Notes: generated by a model not told the origin, from the sequence alone. Counted from the first letter of the stretch, positions 1-11,303 are shown. The stretch is DNA of 64,000 nt from Saitoella complicata NRRL Y-17804 (GCF_001661265.1 NW_017567007.1:242165-306164); one strand, 5' to 3'. Made by a program: numbers and translations.

Positions 1-1594
1 AAATCGAGATAAACGCCAAGATCATAGTGGCCCAAGCGACATTGTTGGGGTAAGAGCCGACGTTGGTGTAGAGAGGGGTGGAGTACATGACAGCGATACC
101 CGCAAGGAAGTCACGAGCGAAGCCGTTACCACCGGTGGCCGAAGCAGCGTAAGGACCGTAAGCGGCAGTCATGTAGTCGATCGTCGTCATGTAAATCGTG
201 AAGTTCGCGATAGCGATAACCACCGAGAAAATCATGGGGACAATCCAGTGATTATACTCCGGACCCCTACAAGACCATGCAAACCCGAACAATCCGGCGG
301 GCAAAAGATAAACAGTCCATAAGAGCCACCACAGCCTATGTTCGGGGGTGATCCTCTGGGGATGATTCCGGCGCAGCTTCACTGCCCGTGAGAAGACGTA
401 GAACATGGAGAAATAAGCGAGGAGATAGCCGACGAGAAGAGCAATGAAAGCGAGACCAACGTCGATTGTTCCAAAGCCCCATCGAGCATAGACAATGCCA
501 TAGGAAGAGATGAAGGTGAAGATCAAGGCATCCGCGAATCCAGACAGAAGGGAGAGACACAGCACGATCGGCTCATTGATGAACATGTCGAATGGGCGCA
601 CCCAAGTGCGAATGATCTCCTTGAATGTTAACTTCGGCTTCAACTCGCCCGGGCCGTAGACGTTCGGTTCACCAGCCTTACGGCGACGCTTAGCCTCGCG
701 GTCGACGAGAACAGACGACCGAGTTTCCGGCACGAGGAAGAAATGAAGTGCTTGGACCGCTCCGCCGAAGATCAGTTGAAGCCAGAAGATCCAGTGCCAA
801 GATAGATTGTCTTGTGCGAAGGCACCAACAATGGGTCCAACAACAGATCCACCGACAGAAGACAAGACCACGAAGTTCAGACCCGAGTGCTGCTCATCCG
901 GGCCCCAGAGATCAGCAACCATACCCAGCGTGACCGAACCTCCGGCAGACGAAAATCCACCCAGAATTCGAGCAATGATGATAGTGCCATAGTTCGGTGC
1001 AACAGCACATGGTATCTGCCATAGATTGACGAAGGCCAAACTCCACTGCAGGATCGGCTTCCTCCCCAACTCTTCAGACCACGGTGCCCACAGTTCACAC
1101 CCAAAAGCATAGCAAATCAAGAACACTGCCTGTCCAACCCTTGCAGCCTGAGCAGAAAGTCCAAACTCCTCTTGGAGACCAGGGATGGCGTTACCATAAA
1201 TACCGGCATTGAAGTTCATGGAAACTTGGACTGCGAAGATGACCGCGATGATCCTCCACTTTTTCAGTGCCGGGAAGGCGAAGCCGAGGACTTCTGGACA
1301 GTCTTGCTCCCTAAGCTCGATCTTGTCTGGGTGTTCGAGGCTTTGCTTCCATCGTTTGTCGGGCACGATACTCGCGGATCCGGAGCCTTGTGTCGATGAA
1401 CCGCCGACGTCCTCGAGATGGAGGTTATCGTGCTTTGTGCGTGCCGTAGGAGACGTAGGCTCGGGATACGCTCCTGGCAAATGTGTGTGGTTATTGAGTC
1501 CATCGTGTTCGGGTACATCATAGTTGGATTCGGGATGGACCTCTGGCCTGTGCGTGAGATTGTTTAGCTCGACTGAGGTCGACATGGTCGACAT
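1..1594 (-). CDS. MFS transporter, DHA1 drug/polyamine type (3' end off the window)
   Basis: One uninterrupted frame of 531 codons runs from the ATG at 1594 to the left edge, so the C-terminus is missing. A hydrophilic N-terminus of about 90 residues precedes the first membrane helix (IIAVIFAVQVSMNFNAGIYG). Typical family motifs follow: ELGRKPILQ in the loop after helix 2, ARILGGFSSAGGSVTLGMV in helix 4, and WHWIFWLQ near helix 6. A long central loop and further helices continue to the edge. Fungal members of this 12-helix H+-antiporter group (Tpo/caf5/fluconazole-resistance type) export drugs or polyamines at the plasma membrane. The substrate cannot be told from sequence. Seen: motifs and helices. 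Inferred: antiporter role. A second in-frame ATG lies at 1585. Confidence 0.9.
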   Translation of the reverse strand, partial: MSTMSTSVELNNLTHRPEVHPESNYDVPEHDGLNNHTHLPGAYPEPTSPTARTKHDNLHLEDVGGSSTQGSGSASIVPDKRWKQSLEHPDKIELREQDCPEVLGFAFPALKKWRIIAVIFAVQVSMNFNAGIYGNAIPGLQEEFGLSAQAARVGQAVFLICYAFGCELWAPWSEELGRKPILQWSLAFVNLWQIPCAVAPNYGTIIIARILGGFSSAGGSVTLGMVADLWGPDEQHSGLNFVVLSSVGGSVVGPIVGAFAQDNLSWHWIFWLQLIFGGAVQALHFFLVPETRSSVLVDREAKRRRKAGEPNVYGPGELKPKLTFKEIIRTWVRPFDMFINEPIVLCLSLLSGFADALIFTFISSYGIVYARWGFGTIDVGLAFIALLVGYLLAYFSMFYVFSRAVKLRRNHPQRITPEHRLWWLLWTVYLLPAGLFGFAWSCRGPEYNHWIVPMIFSVVIAIANFTIYMTTIDYMTAAYGPYAASATGGNGFARDFLAGIAVMYSTPLYTNVGSYPNNVAWATMILAFISI

Positions 1595-2611
1595 GATCAA
1601 CAATGCTGATCTGTTTCTTAAACCAAGCCGTTGTCGAGTGATCAGCTCTAAGGCCGGGGACTCATGGACCCTTTATACCTCCAACTCGCGAAGTGAACCA
1701 TCTCGAAAGAAGCCGATCAAAGACGTACAGATCTAGGGGTCCAAAGTAGCGTTCTCGTACGGCAGTACTTGGAAAACCGCGGGGACCCCATAAGCGAGCT
1801 GAAGCGCGCGGAGTGACATCGGTGGAAGGACGAGAAGTGAACCCGATTGGAGAAGGAAGGAGAAACGTTTATCCAGACGACGCCGTGAAACAGCATAACC
1901 GCCATAGCCGACGAACGTTCAGCAGCAATAACCGGCGGGTTCGGGGGGCTTTGGAATCTCGCGGTTTGGGGTGACTCGCTGATGGCAGCTCGACTATTTC
2001 TCAAGGTCTAATTCAGGTGGATATCATGGTTTCAACGAAAAGATTCTCTGACCCGGGCAGTGATCATGACGGGCTTTGCCTGTTAGATGCTGTTCTGACC
2101 TTTTTCCGAGTTCGGTCTCAAACGATATGAGGGGATGAGCAATTGAAACAGCAGCTGAATTGAACTTACCTTAAGCGTCCTGCGGTTTCGAAATGATGGA
2201 GATGATCATAGTTTACAAGAGAGTCATGCAGGGAAAGCAGATGTACAGACGCAAAGATCAACCAGCCAAGCTTTGACCATCCTCAGCTATCGATAGCGTC
2301 TGCGTTTGCGTCTCCGGTAAGCTTGGAGCCCCGGATCGACAACATTAAGACCATGAACCAGATGAGATAAAACGAGACCCTGAAATCAATTCAACGATCC
2401 TCTGATACTGACTGACCGGCCCAAACGACTTCGAAAGCATGAAAGAAAAACGGCCGTAACATACCACACTTGCACTTTACCCCATACCAGCACTACACTA
2501 AATCAAATGCCAAGATAAACCCAATCCAACAGTCCTTCTCCGTTCGCAATTTCTCATCTCACTTCATGTCCTTCGTTCGTGGAAGAACTCGCTGGCACAA
2601 GTCGTTTTGCT
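1595..2611. other. Intergenic, MFS 5' flank and kinase 3' flank
   Basis: No coding region can be supported here. The few open frames are short, lack family resemblance and have unfavourable codon use. The left part should hold the MFS promoter, including the TATA element at 1671-1677. The right part should hold the 3' end of the kinase gene. Confidence 0.5.
1671..1677 (-). promoter_or_regulatory. TATA box of the MFS gene
   Basis: Read on the minus strand this is TATAAAG, about 80 nt upstream of the transporter ATG at 1594. This is a normal spacing for a fungal TATA element. It is the only clear core-promoter element I see in the 5' flank. Confidence 0.5.
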
Positions 2612-4458
2612 CTACGCAATAACCCCAGCGGGCTTCCCCACCAACCCCTCAAACTCCCCATCATGATGCAACGTGACACTGTTAAAATTCTCAAACGGAT
2701 CATCCTCTCCACCCGCACTCCCATTCCTCCCCGGAATGGCAACACCCCTTCCAATATCAATACTCTCACTCTCCTTCAAACTCCTAAAATTGACAGCATC
2801 CGAGCCCGAGGCTTGATTCGGCACCATCGGTGCACGCTGATGTCGGAGGAGTGCCCATTGTGTCGTGCGGAAATACGGGTGAGACTTGACGTCGGACGCT
2901 CCGGCGCGGGAGCCGAGTCGTTTGTGTTCGTCTTTGATAAGGAGTTTTCGGATGAGACCTTTGCAGAGGGAAGAGATTTGCTGTGCGCCTGCGTGTTCGG
3001 GGAAGGGAACCTCGTTTCTGAGAATATTGCTGAATGTCATATTCCGGTTCTTCCCCTTAAACGGCGTGGTGCCGTACAACATCTCATAGATCAAGATCCC
3101 GAGTGTCCACCAATCGACTGCACTCGTGTGTCCACATCCCTTGATTACCTCAGGCGCGATATACTCCTCCGTTCCAACGAAAGAGTTCGTCCGGAAGTTC
3201 GCGATGCAAGACTTCGTGTCCAATGCCGGAAGAGAATGCGGTGTTGCACCCGACTTCGAAACGATCATGGTAGGTGCTCCACCACTCTCCGATTGCTTCG
3301 ACAAATCAAAGTCACTCAACATGATATGCCCACTCTGATGCAACAGAATATTCTCCGGCTTCAAGTCACGGTAGATGAAACCCATCAGATGCAGATACTC
3401 CAACGCGGCAGTAACCTCCGCCGCATAGAACCTCGCCGCATCTTCCGGGATACACTTGCCCGGCCGAGTTTGTAGTGCACGGAAGAACTCTCCACCCGCA
3501 CAATACTCCATACAGAAATAGAGGTTCTCGTCAGACTGGAAAGAGTGGTAAAGCGTAACAATAAACGGATGATTCGACGTCGCCAAGATCTCCTGCTCAG
3601 CAAGCGCACGCTTGATCTTATTGCGCTTGATCATCTCGGCTTTCGACAGCACTGTTATCCAAGTTAGCCAACCACCCCAAAATGAAACGAAAGGATACCA
3701 GACAACATACCTTTCATTGCATACAACCTCGAACTCTTCTTCTCCCTCACCAAATAGACCTTTCCGACATCACCCTTCCCAAGCAACTTAATCTTCTCAA
3801 AACTCTGTGGACCAACCTCAACAGTCCGAACCTTAATGCTATTACTCGAATACGTCCTCCTGAAAGCTCCGTTCTTGCCTCTCAAATCAGGCGGAGCGAG
3901 TTCGTCCTTCACCGGCAACAAGAAACTGCTTCCAGTCCCGGATCCAGCAGCTGAGCCAAGAGACTCGGTAACAGCCGACTCGCTCAACGGGTCGGAACTG
4001 CTGTTGGAATTCGGTGGCTCGAGCATGCTGGACACTAACTGGTCTTTATCCAATACCTTCCCAAGACCGGTACTCGCCGGCCTCTCCCTCTCCTTCTCAT
4101 CAACAACCTGTCCATTCTTCAGCTGTTGCGCATTCGGCGCACTCGCAACACGCCGTAATCTTCTCGCCATCTCACTCGTCTCAGTCGGACTCCGCTTCGG
4201 TTTCGGCGCCGCTCCGTTCGCTGTGCCGTTCTCGTGTTCCGGTGCACCTTGATGCTGGAAGTACGGGTTCGAGACGATAGTGGGCGAGTGGTTATCTGTT
4301 TCGCCAGTCGAGACAGAGGATGAGTCGAGAAGTTGACGACGTCCGGAGGATGATGAGGGCTTTATACGGAAGAGTTGCTTGATTCGGCTTGAAACCTTGG
4401 GTTTGGTGGTACCATCATGGCTTGCATGCGTCGACGACGAAGATCCGAATGTCGGCAT
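2612..4458 (-). CDS. AGC serine/threonine kinase, flippase kinase Fpk1 / NRC-2 type
   Basis: Two exons (4458-3711 and 3651-2612) joined over a 59-nt intron with GTATGT donor give 595 residues. The first ~220 residues are serine-rich and basic, with no domain. The kinase domain starts with the loop GKGDVG at 227-232. The ATP lysine is K249, immediately before the intron. YRDLKPEN and a DFDLSKQ motif follow. The DFD in place of DFG, and the insert before [15 protein letters not shown], are hallmarks of the Fpk1/Kin82/Nrc-2 group, related to plant phototropins. In yeast, Fpk1 phosphorylates Dnf flippases and so controls lipid asymmetry. Neurospora nrc-2 affects conidiation. The upstream in-frame codon at 4491 is GTG, so I chose the ATG at 4458. 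The C-terminus shows FENFNSVTL, an AGC-type tail. Confidence 0.93.
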
Positions 4459-4952
4459 GTTTATCTCTGTGTTGTGTAAAAACGAGTGCACGTTCTCTCT
4501 GTCTGTTATCTGATGTCGATCTGTAAATTGCTCACAACTGAAGCAACGGTCTTGACGCTTTGGAAGCCAATGTATGCGTCCTCCTACAGTAACCGAAACT
4601 GATCCGTAGGTCTATGGCAGAGATTATCCTGAATGAATGCTGTCGAAGCTTGCCAAAATGGTTACTGGGGTTGTCGTAGTGGGTGATTTGGGTGTATGGG
4701 TTCAGCGGTGTAGTCGTACAGTAGCACTCTCGGGAGTCGCCTAGTAAGCCAGGAGGGTGCGTGCGCGCGGGGAATGAGGCTGGAGTGGCGATTTACCAGG
4801 AATTGGGCAACGACGTCCCAGCTGGACGGTATCTGACGAAGGATCCAGTAGTAGTAACGATCTAGATATATATAAAAACACGGGCAAAGGTAGAACGCCG
4901 TAAACTCCCAGCAAGAAGAACCACCCAATGATATATCCCAAGAATGTCCGTT
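4459..4952. other. Intergenic between kinase and TBC gene
   Basis: About 490 bp that is 5' flank of the kinase and 3' flank of the TBC gene, both minus-strand. It holds a TATATATAAAAA run near 4866-4877, roughly 410 nt from the kinase ATG and close to the TBC stop. That run could be a promoter or a 3'-end signal. No supported gene. Confidence 0.4.
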
Positions 4953-7900
4953 TCAATCACTCAGCCTGCTCAACTCCTCAATCTCCCTCTTCAGCTCCTC
5001 AATCTCCGCCGCCCTCCTCTTCTCCACATCCTTCGCCGTGACTTCCTTCACCACGATGCCCTCACAGCTCATTTTCACAAGCCCATCCGGACTCGTCGCG
5101 ACATGCGTCGTCATGTCTTTCAGGAAGCTGTACACCGCAGCCGGCGTCCGGCATTGTAGCAGGTTCTTCTCATTGAGCCTGACCAGCGCAATCGCCACCC
5201 TGAAGAGATACGAATTCCCCTCCAAGAAGAACACGTCCCAAATCCTGAACAGTAGCTCCGGCGACAAACAATCCGCAAACACCGACAAAAACCAGTTGAA
5301 CGTCATCGCCTCCAAATCAACCCCAAGCTTTCGGAGATGAATATGCACCCTCCCACACAACTGCTTCACATACCCCTTCAACACCCTTTGATCCGCCCGA
5401 CTGGCCAACAAATCCGGCGTGAAGTAATTCTCCGGCAGGATATTCTCTACAATCGCAACCAACATCCAAAACGCATCCTCCTCTGTTGCGTGCGTCAACA
5501 ACAACGTCGCCGCAATGACGTTCATGCCCTGACAATACCCAACGACCGAATTATGCCTCGAGAACGCCAACAAGACACGGCGTAACTTGACAACCCCCGG
5601 TCCCTTCCCACCAAAATAGACGTTGTTCATCATCGTCCGATAGATGTCCATATCGATCTGCATACACGCCATCGCATCCCCATCAACTCCATCCTTCAAC
5701 AACTCCTCATAATACCCTGGATGACGCAACGCATGGACTCCAGCACACTCACCCCAGATCTTGGAGCGGTAGACGACCGGAACACCACTCATGACCAACC
5801 CCCTAAACTCCTTCCACCGCGCCTTTCCTTCTTTGCCAGCCAGGCCTAGGCCAGCAATCCCTACCAACTCACCCTGCTCACCCCCCGGTCCATCAGGCAA
5901 CGCGGCCCTCTCAGCCCTAATCTTCTTGAAAAACGCGTCCCACTTCTCCCTCTGCGCCTTTTGCAGTGCATCGTGGTCCGTGAGCTGACTGAGCAACAAG
6001 CGCGCCGTACTCGTCTCCCCGTTAACATTCGCACTACTCTGTGTCGCGGCGGTAACAGTGGACATCGCCGTAGGTATGCTACTCGCCGGCGCAAGCGACG
6101 TGGGCGTCCTCCTCAGCGGTTGCCTCACTGGTAACGAACCCGCACTACTCGACCGAAGCGATTGTCCAACAGCCGACAACGACTGCGACCGCCTCTTCCT
6201 CAGCCCAAGTCCATTCGGTACACGCTGCGTCACGGGCCGAGGCTTAACCTCAAATTGCTTGAAATGGGTCCAATGCGTCGGTGTTTTCAAAACATCCTCT
6301 TCCTCCCCTACTCCCTCCTCGTCTTCCCATTCCCTGGTCCGCGGCGTCACAGGCCTCTCCTCAGCAGCGGCTGCCCTCTCCTCTTCCGCACTCAAGTCAA
6401 CAACCTCACTTAACTTCCTCGATCGCTGACTTTTCGCATCGTAGATGAACCCAAAGCGATCTGTCAGGATCATATCCTCCCTCGGTTCCGACACGAAGGT
6501 CGGTGGTCGCGCATCTCGTGGGACGATTGTGTCCAGCTCGACCGTGTGTTCCGTCAACGAAAATAGACTCGTCTGACTCATACTCTTTTGTACCCCACCT
6601 TCCGTCTTCAGCGGTTGCCAACTACCCGGATGCGTACCCTGGCCGGCCGGCTGGGTAATATGGAAATTGGCGTTGTTCAGAAGCGTCGACGCCCGCTTCC
6701 GTGGCGAGGTATTCATCTTTGCCGTATTCCTCACCATAATCTCTCTCATCTGCTCCATTGTCTCACTCGCCAGACTCATTGTCTCCGCCCCCTCACTCTC
6801 CGCATCTGGGCTCTTCACCTCGACATCCCTCCTCTCCATCGTCCCCGCTGGGAGTGACGATAGGAGTTGCTCCGCCCACCCCTTCACCCTCACCGACGAG
6901 TTCTTCTTCACCGGCGCTCCCAAGGAAGAGGTCGTGAAGGAGAGCATACTCGAAGCCATCGCAATCGCCCGGAAATGCAGTGGTTGTCCCCTCTCCAACA
7001 CCTGCCCACTATTCCCACGCTCGCTGGCCTTTCTCAATCCAAACACCGGCGGTGCACCCTCCATTGCTCCCGTAGCCTCCGTTGTGACCGTCGTAGTGGC
7101 AGGTGGCAACACAGCCCTCGGCGAGCTCATCAATGACGGCGTCTTACTTGTCGCCGCCATATTTGGCCGCGGCATGCCTTGCACCACCGGCGCCGTGAAC
7201 CGCCTTGCAGTAGCCGCCACTGGAGGTTGAACGGGCAAGCCGAACGCGGAGAAGAGACTCGAGGAGCGGCTGCTTGTGCGTGTCAATCCTGGTGCCATGA
7301 CTGAGGTCGAACGTGGTGAGGGTGCACGAACGGCTTGCGGTGAGTTGGCTGTCGAGGTTGTCGTCGAAGGCGGTTCTGATACGGCGAGAGGATCCGCCGT
7401 TGGTTTATCCCACCCAAAGATGCTCTGACTGAAGCGTCTGATGACACCAGCCTTGGGTCGTACAGGGGTGGTAACCGGACTTCCCTCCTCTTTCCTTGCA
7501 CTCGCCTGCGGAGAATCCCGTTGTGGTCGCTTCGGCGTGACACTCGTCCTCCGTCCCGGCGTAGACATCCAATCATCATCCCCATCCCCATCCACCACAT
7601 GCACACTCATCTCATCTTCCGTAACACCCGGCTCACTCATCGCCTGCACCAATAACGAACTTACGCTCTCCGCATACTCCCCTCCCCCTCCCTCCTCCTC
7701 ACTGAAAATGCTTTCCCTACTCCTCCTCCTCCTCAACAACCTTCCCAACCCCCTCTGCACGTCAACACTTCCAATCCCCGCCTCATTCAACATCCGAATT
7801 AACGCTCTCTCACGATTCTCCCACCGTCTTCTCGATTCCGTGATTTGTGCGTCCCGATGAGCGAGGTCGGTTGAGAGTTGGCGAATTAGCGTTAGGGCGC

Positions 7901-8393
7901 CGTGGCGGTCGATGAGTTTTTGGAGGGTGGTGTCAGGGAGCAGGTGGACGTTGCCGGGGATGTTGGTTGGGGTGAGGAGGGAATCTTCGAAGAGAGGTTG
8001 GCGGGAGGCTATGGAGGCGGGTGAATTGGGGGAGGTTGTACTGTCGTTGAAGGGTATCGGGGGCAGAACGGAAAGATTGTTCCGAGATGGTGGTACATTC
8101 GTTGAAGAATCCGATGGGGTACGTGCTGTAGCCGACGACCTCGTCGTTGGCGACGTAACTGTGACTTCCGGCTGTTCTCGTTCCTCTTGCAACACAGTAG
8201 CCATAACCGTGACCTTCCCCTTTCCCTTCCCATTGACACTCCGTACCTCCTGAACATCTCCTTGCCCATCCAATGCCTCCTCAGGCGGTGGAGAAAGTGG
8301 ATGATCCATCACTGACTCCGTCGTCGGCAGTATACTGTCAGGACTCCTCACAATGGTTTCCGAGCGCGACCTCGGTAAAGGAGCTGCCACCAT
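4953..8393 (-). CDS. Large TBC-domain Rab GTPase-activating protein
   Basis: An intronless frame of 1146 residues with an ATG at 8393. The first ~830 residues are Ser/Thr/Pro-rich and probably disordered. They contain a short region with IRQLSTDLAHRDAQITES that may form a coiled coil. The TBC domain occupies about residues 870-1080. Both catalytic fingers are present: the arginine finger IDMDIYRT (R919) and the glutamine finger YCQGMN (Q955). An active Rab-GAP is therefore expected. A charged helix (EIEELKREIEELSRL) ends the protein. The domain sequence (FADCLSPELLFRIWDVFFLEG) is closest in feel to fungal Gyp/TBC1D2-like proteins. The target Rab cannot be told. The protein would act in the cytoplasm on membrane traffic. 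Confidence 0.92.
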   Translation of the reverse strand: MVAAPLPRSRSETIVRSPDSILPTTESVMDHPLSPPPEEALDGQGDVQEVRSVNGKGKGKVTVMATVLQEEREQPEVTVTSPTTRSSATARTPSDSSTNVPPSRNNLSVLPPIPFNDSTTSPNSPASIASRQPLFEDSLLTPTNIPGNVHLLPDTTLQKLIDRHGALTLIRQLSTDLAHRDAQITESRRRWENRERALIRMLNEAGIGSVDVQRGLGRLLRRRRSRESIFSEEEGGGGEYAESVSSLLVQAMSEPGVTEDEMSVHVVDGDGDDDWMSTPGRRTSVTPKRPQRDSPQASARKEEGSPVTTPVRPKAGVIRRFSQSIFGWDKPTADPLAVSEPPSTTTSTANSPQAVRAPSPRSTSVMAPGLTRTSSRSSSLFSAFGLPVQPPVAATARRFTAPVVQGMPRPNMAATSKTPSLMSSPRAVLPPATTTVTTEATGAMEGAPPVFGLRKASERGNSGQVLERGQPLHFRAIAMASSMLSFTTSSLGAPVKKNSSVRVKGWAEQLLSSLPAGTMERRDVEVKSPDAESEGAETMSLASETMEQMREIMVRNTAKMNTSPRKRASTLLNNANFHITQPAGQGTHPGSWQPLKTEGGVQKSMSQTSLFSLTEHTVELDTIVPRDARPPTFVSEPREDMILTDRFGFIYDAKSQRSRKLSEVVDLSAEEERAAAAEERPVTPRTREWEDEEGVGEEEDVLKTPTHWTHFKQFEVKPRPVTQRVPNGLGLRKRRSQSLSAVGQSLRSSSAGSLPVRQPLRRTPTSLAPASSIPTAMSTVTAATQSSANVNGETSTARLLLSQLTDHDALQKAQREKWDAFFKKIRAERAALPDGPGGEQGELVGIAGLGLAGKEGKARWKEFRGLVMSGVPVVYRSKIWGECAGVHALRHPGYYEELLKDGVDGDAMACMQIDMDIYRTMMNNVYFGGKGPGVVKLRRVLLAFSRHNSVVGYCQGMNVIAATLLLTHATEEDAFWMLVAIVENILPENYFTPDLLASRADQRVLKGYVKQLCGRVHIHLRKLGVDLEAMTFNWFLSVFADCLSPELLFRIWDVFFLEGNSYLFRVAIALVRLNEKNLLQCRTPAAVYSFLKDMTTHVATSPDGLVKMSCEGIVVKEVTAKDVEKRRAAEIEELKREIEELSRLSD

Positions 8394-8803
8394 TACTCCC
8401 TACGAGGCTGACAGAATCCTCAACGGCGTTATGACTTCGATGAGAATGTCGAGGAATTGCTGTTGATTGGGAGAATGGTCATATAAACTGTTCGTCGGGT
8501 TGTTCGATGTCTGGGTCCACGTTGTGCAGCTCCAAATGTCCTGCAGCCCAGGTGTCGGAATGCGTTCACTAGCCGAACCTTATTGGAAGGAGGCTGGCTT
8601 TTCAATGGAGACGGCCGTCCTTGTTTGTGTTTGATAAGAAAAACATAACATATTAATTAGCAGCCGGTGCCCACCCGAACCGTTCTCCATGGGTCACGGC
8701 CCCTCTCGGAGGTCCTCCCCGCACCCCGCCATTACACCCCACCATGATCCATTCCATTACTCCCTCCCGTAAACCACCAGTGATAAGTTCCCTCTAGCAC
8801 AAC
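8394..8803. promoter_or_regulatory. Shared 5' region of TBC gene and SDR gene
   Basis: A 410-bp divergent intergenic region between the minus-strand TBC ATG (8393) and the plus-strand SDR ATG (8804). It must contain both promoters. I see no TATA element close to either start and no other coding region. Confidence 0.5.
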
Positions 8804-9697
8804 ATGCCGGACTTCACCAACAAAGTCGTAATCATTACCGGCGCCAACTCACCCCTCGGCATCGGCCTCGCAACCGCCCACGAACTCGCCGCCGGCTCCG
8901 CAAAAGCGATCTACATCTGTGACCTCTCAACCGACCATCTCGAGAACAATGCGGCCGAGCTTCGAAAGGCGCATCCCAAGACGGATATCATTGTCAAGAG
9001 CTTCGATGCAGGAGATGAAGAAGCACTGAAGGCCGTTATCAAGTAGGTTATGGTGTGCAGAGCCAGTCAGTCCTGATTCTAACCAGAGACTTACAGTGAG
9101 GCAATGTCGACCTACTCCCGCCTCGACATCTTCTTCGCAAACGCTGGTATCATTGGCTCCCGTACCCCCCTCTCCACCACCACAACCCAAACCTTCTCCC
9201 AAGTCCTCCACACGAACACCACCTCCGTCTTCCTCGCCCTGAAACACGCTTCGGCAGCGATGCTCCGCTCTCCCTCTCCCTCCACCGCCTCATTCATCGC
9301 CACTGCTTCAGTCGCCGGACTCCGTAACGGCGCTGGACCAATGGCCTACTCAGCCTCGAAAGCCGCAGTAATCAACATCGTACAAAACGGTGCTTGGGAA
9401 CTCGGCGGCACAGGAATCCGGATAAACGCAATCTGCCCCGGCCTCATCGAAACCGGCATGACAAACGAGCTCTTCATCCAGGCCCGGGAGAAAGGTCGAC
9501 TAAGTCTTGTGGGACAACTGAACCCGTTGAGGAGGTATGGTGTCGCGAAGGAGATCGCGAAGGTTGTTGCGTTTTTGGCGAGTGAGGAGGCGGGTTATGT
9601 TAATGGGCAGGCTTGGGCAGTGGATGGGGGGTTGTCGGCGAGTTTGCCGGTCATTCCACCGAAGCCGAAGGTGAGGAAGGAGGGGTCGAAGTTGTAG
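8804..9697 (+). CDS. Short-chain dehydrogenase/reductase with peroxisomal PTS1 tail
   Basis: Exons 8804-9042 and 9097-9697 flank a 54-nt intron (GTAGGT...TACAG) and give 279 residues. The Rossmann motif TGANSPLGIG is at residues 12-21. The NAG motif appears as FANAG, the active-site motif as YSASK, and DGG near the end marks the usual C-terminal strand. Length is normal for a classical SDR using NAD(P)H. The last three residues are SKL after a basic stretch (PKVRKEG), a canonical type 1 peroxisomal signal, so the enzyme is predicted to work inside peroxisomes. The substrate is unknown. Peroxisomal SDRs of fungi serve fatty-acid or small-metabolite oxidation, but nothing adjacent points to a pathway. 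Confidence 0.92.
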
Positions 9698-9938
9698 GTT
9701 CAGCAGCTGGGGCCTTCCTCATATGGTGTACGATATCTATGGTTATTATCGCCTGAAGTGTTCATGTGCCCAATGTCTTTGTTACCGAGGTATACTTTAA
9801 ACATATACTTTTTCCATTCCATATCGTACACTCCCCTTGAGCTTCAAGTCAAACACAACCAGGCCATGAAAGAACGAAACAAAAGAACACTCCATGAAAA
9901 CGCCATTCATGCCCCTTCTGAAAACTCCCACGATACTC

Positions 9939-11303
9939 TCAGTGCTCCGATCTTACAATCGAAATCCCCGCCGCCCTCTCCAACAACACAAACGGCCCAA
10001 TACACACCCCAAAATCCTCCTCCATCCTCGGCAGAGGCTCATAGTCACCCATCCATGGAACCTGCAGCCCAAACAAATCATACCATCCCGCCGGTTTGAA
10101 CTCAAGCCCATGAATAGCACTCTCACGCTCCGAAGACGAAGAGACAGCCATATAATGCTCAGACGAATCAGGCTCGTACTCCGTAGATGAAGAGCCATCT
10201 GAGAGGTATACCTCAATAGCGCAATCATTGCAGAGACAGATACCACCCGCTTCGTTGGTGCAGCTAGGAAGGGGGGAGATGGGAGACACGGGTGACATGG
10301 GAGACATGATGAGGTCGTCCACCTGATTGAAGGGGGAAGGCTCTTCGAACACAGTGAAATTGTCGTCGTCGTGTTCTTCCGGGTCCACATATACGGTGAT
10401 GTTCTTCTTGCACTCCTCGGGATCGACGTACATATCCACATCCTCTCCTTCTCCAGCATTGAGCGGCTCGGACGGAAACGAGCCAGGCATACATGAGAGC
10501 TCGATATTGGTGTTAGGGTGGGCGGTAAGCGATGTGTACCCACTCACAAGAGTCGACATAAAATCTTCGTTGGGAGGTGAATCTCTCTCCTGTAAACAAG
10601 TCAGCGAGGCGTCCTTGATGGGACTTCTACAGGCCATGTTCACCATGCACGAATAATGCTCCTCTTCATTATCAGAATCACTCTACAAAAACATCAGCTT
10701 ATTGACCCACGGAGTGTGCGGGATGCATACCTCATCCGATGCCGTCGAAAACCTACAAAACACATCATCCATCTCCGCCTGCAGCCCAGGATCGACCTCG
10801 TACATCTCATCCTCTTCCTTCTGTTCCTTCGCCCTTATTACCTCCTCCAAACCTTCTTCATTCTCAACCGTACACCCATGCAAATCCTCAACCGGCACAG
10901 CTTCAACATACACCACCGGCTTAGATTTGTAGTTGCTCCTTCTTTCAATCACAAACTCCAATTGCCTTATCTTGTGTCTCGCAATCTCTGCTTCGATTTT
11001 GAGTGCTCGGACTGGGTTATGCTGGGCGTTGACCAATTTACTACACCTCTGTCAGCATCACGTCTGAAGAGGAGGGCGGTCCTGTGTCACATACTTGAAT
11101 ACGCAGGCATGTTGAATGATTCTTTCCAATCTCCCATCCCTCCTTTTGGTTTCAATTTGGTACTGTGGCAGCATACGGTCAGCATATACTCGTGAGAACG
11201 TTGCCTCCACGGGTGGTCCGTTTGTTTGACCACATACCTTTTGCTGCGCAACCTTCCATAGGCTCCTCACGAGCTCAGGCATAGGGTCTTGGTAACGCCA
11301 CAT
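9939..11303 (-). CDS. Unknown protein: coiled-coil N-terminal half, acidic C-terminal half
   Basis: Not recognised. Four exons (11303-11238, 11162-11095, 11040-10731, 10682-9939) with introns of 75, 54 and 48 nt, all GTATG...AG, give 395 residues. The first intron is an open in-frame 75 nt but has a CTGAC branch site. A further 54-nt in-frame intron may lie near 10585-10640, ending CTGACTTGTTTACAG. Residues ~40-90 are highly charged and helical (EAEIARHKIRQLEFVIERR). The middle is very acidic. YVDPEE occurs twice, about 18 residues apart, in DMYVDPEECKK and TVYVDPEEHDD. The C-terminal ~80 residues (GWYDLFGLQVPWMGDYEPL onward) look folded. No catalytic or membrane motif is visible. The consistent splicing supports a real gene. 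Confidence 0.7.

Noticed and set aside
2579-3475. A 298-codon plus-strand frame over the kinase
   Set aside because: It overlaps the conserved kinase domain in antisense and has no recognisable motifs.
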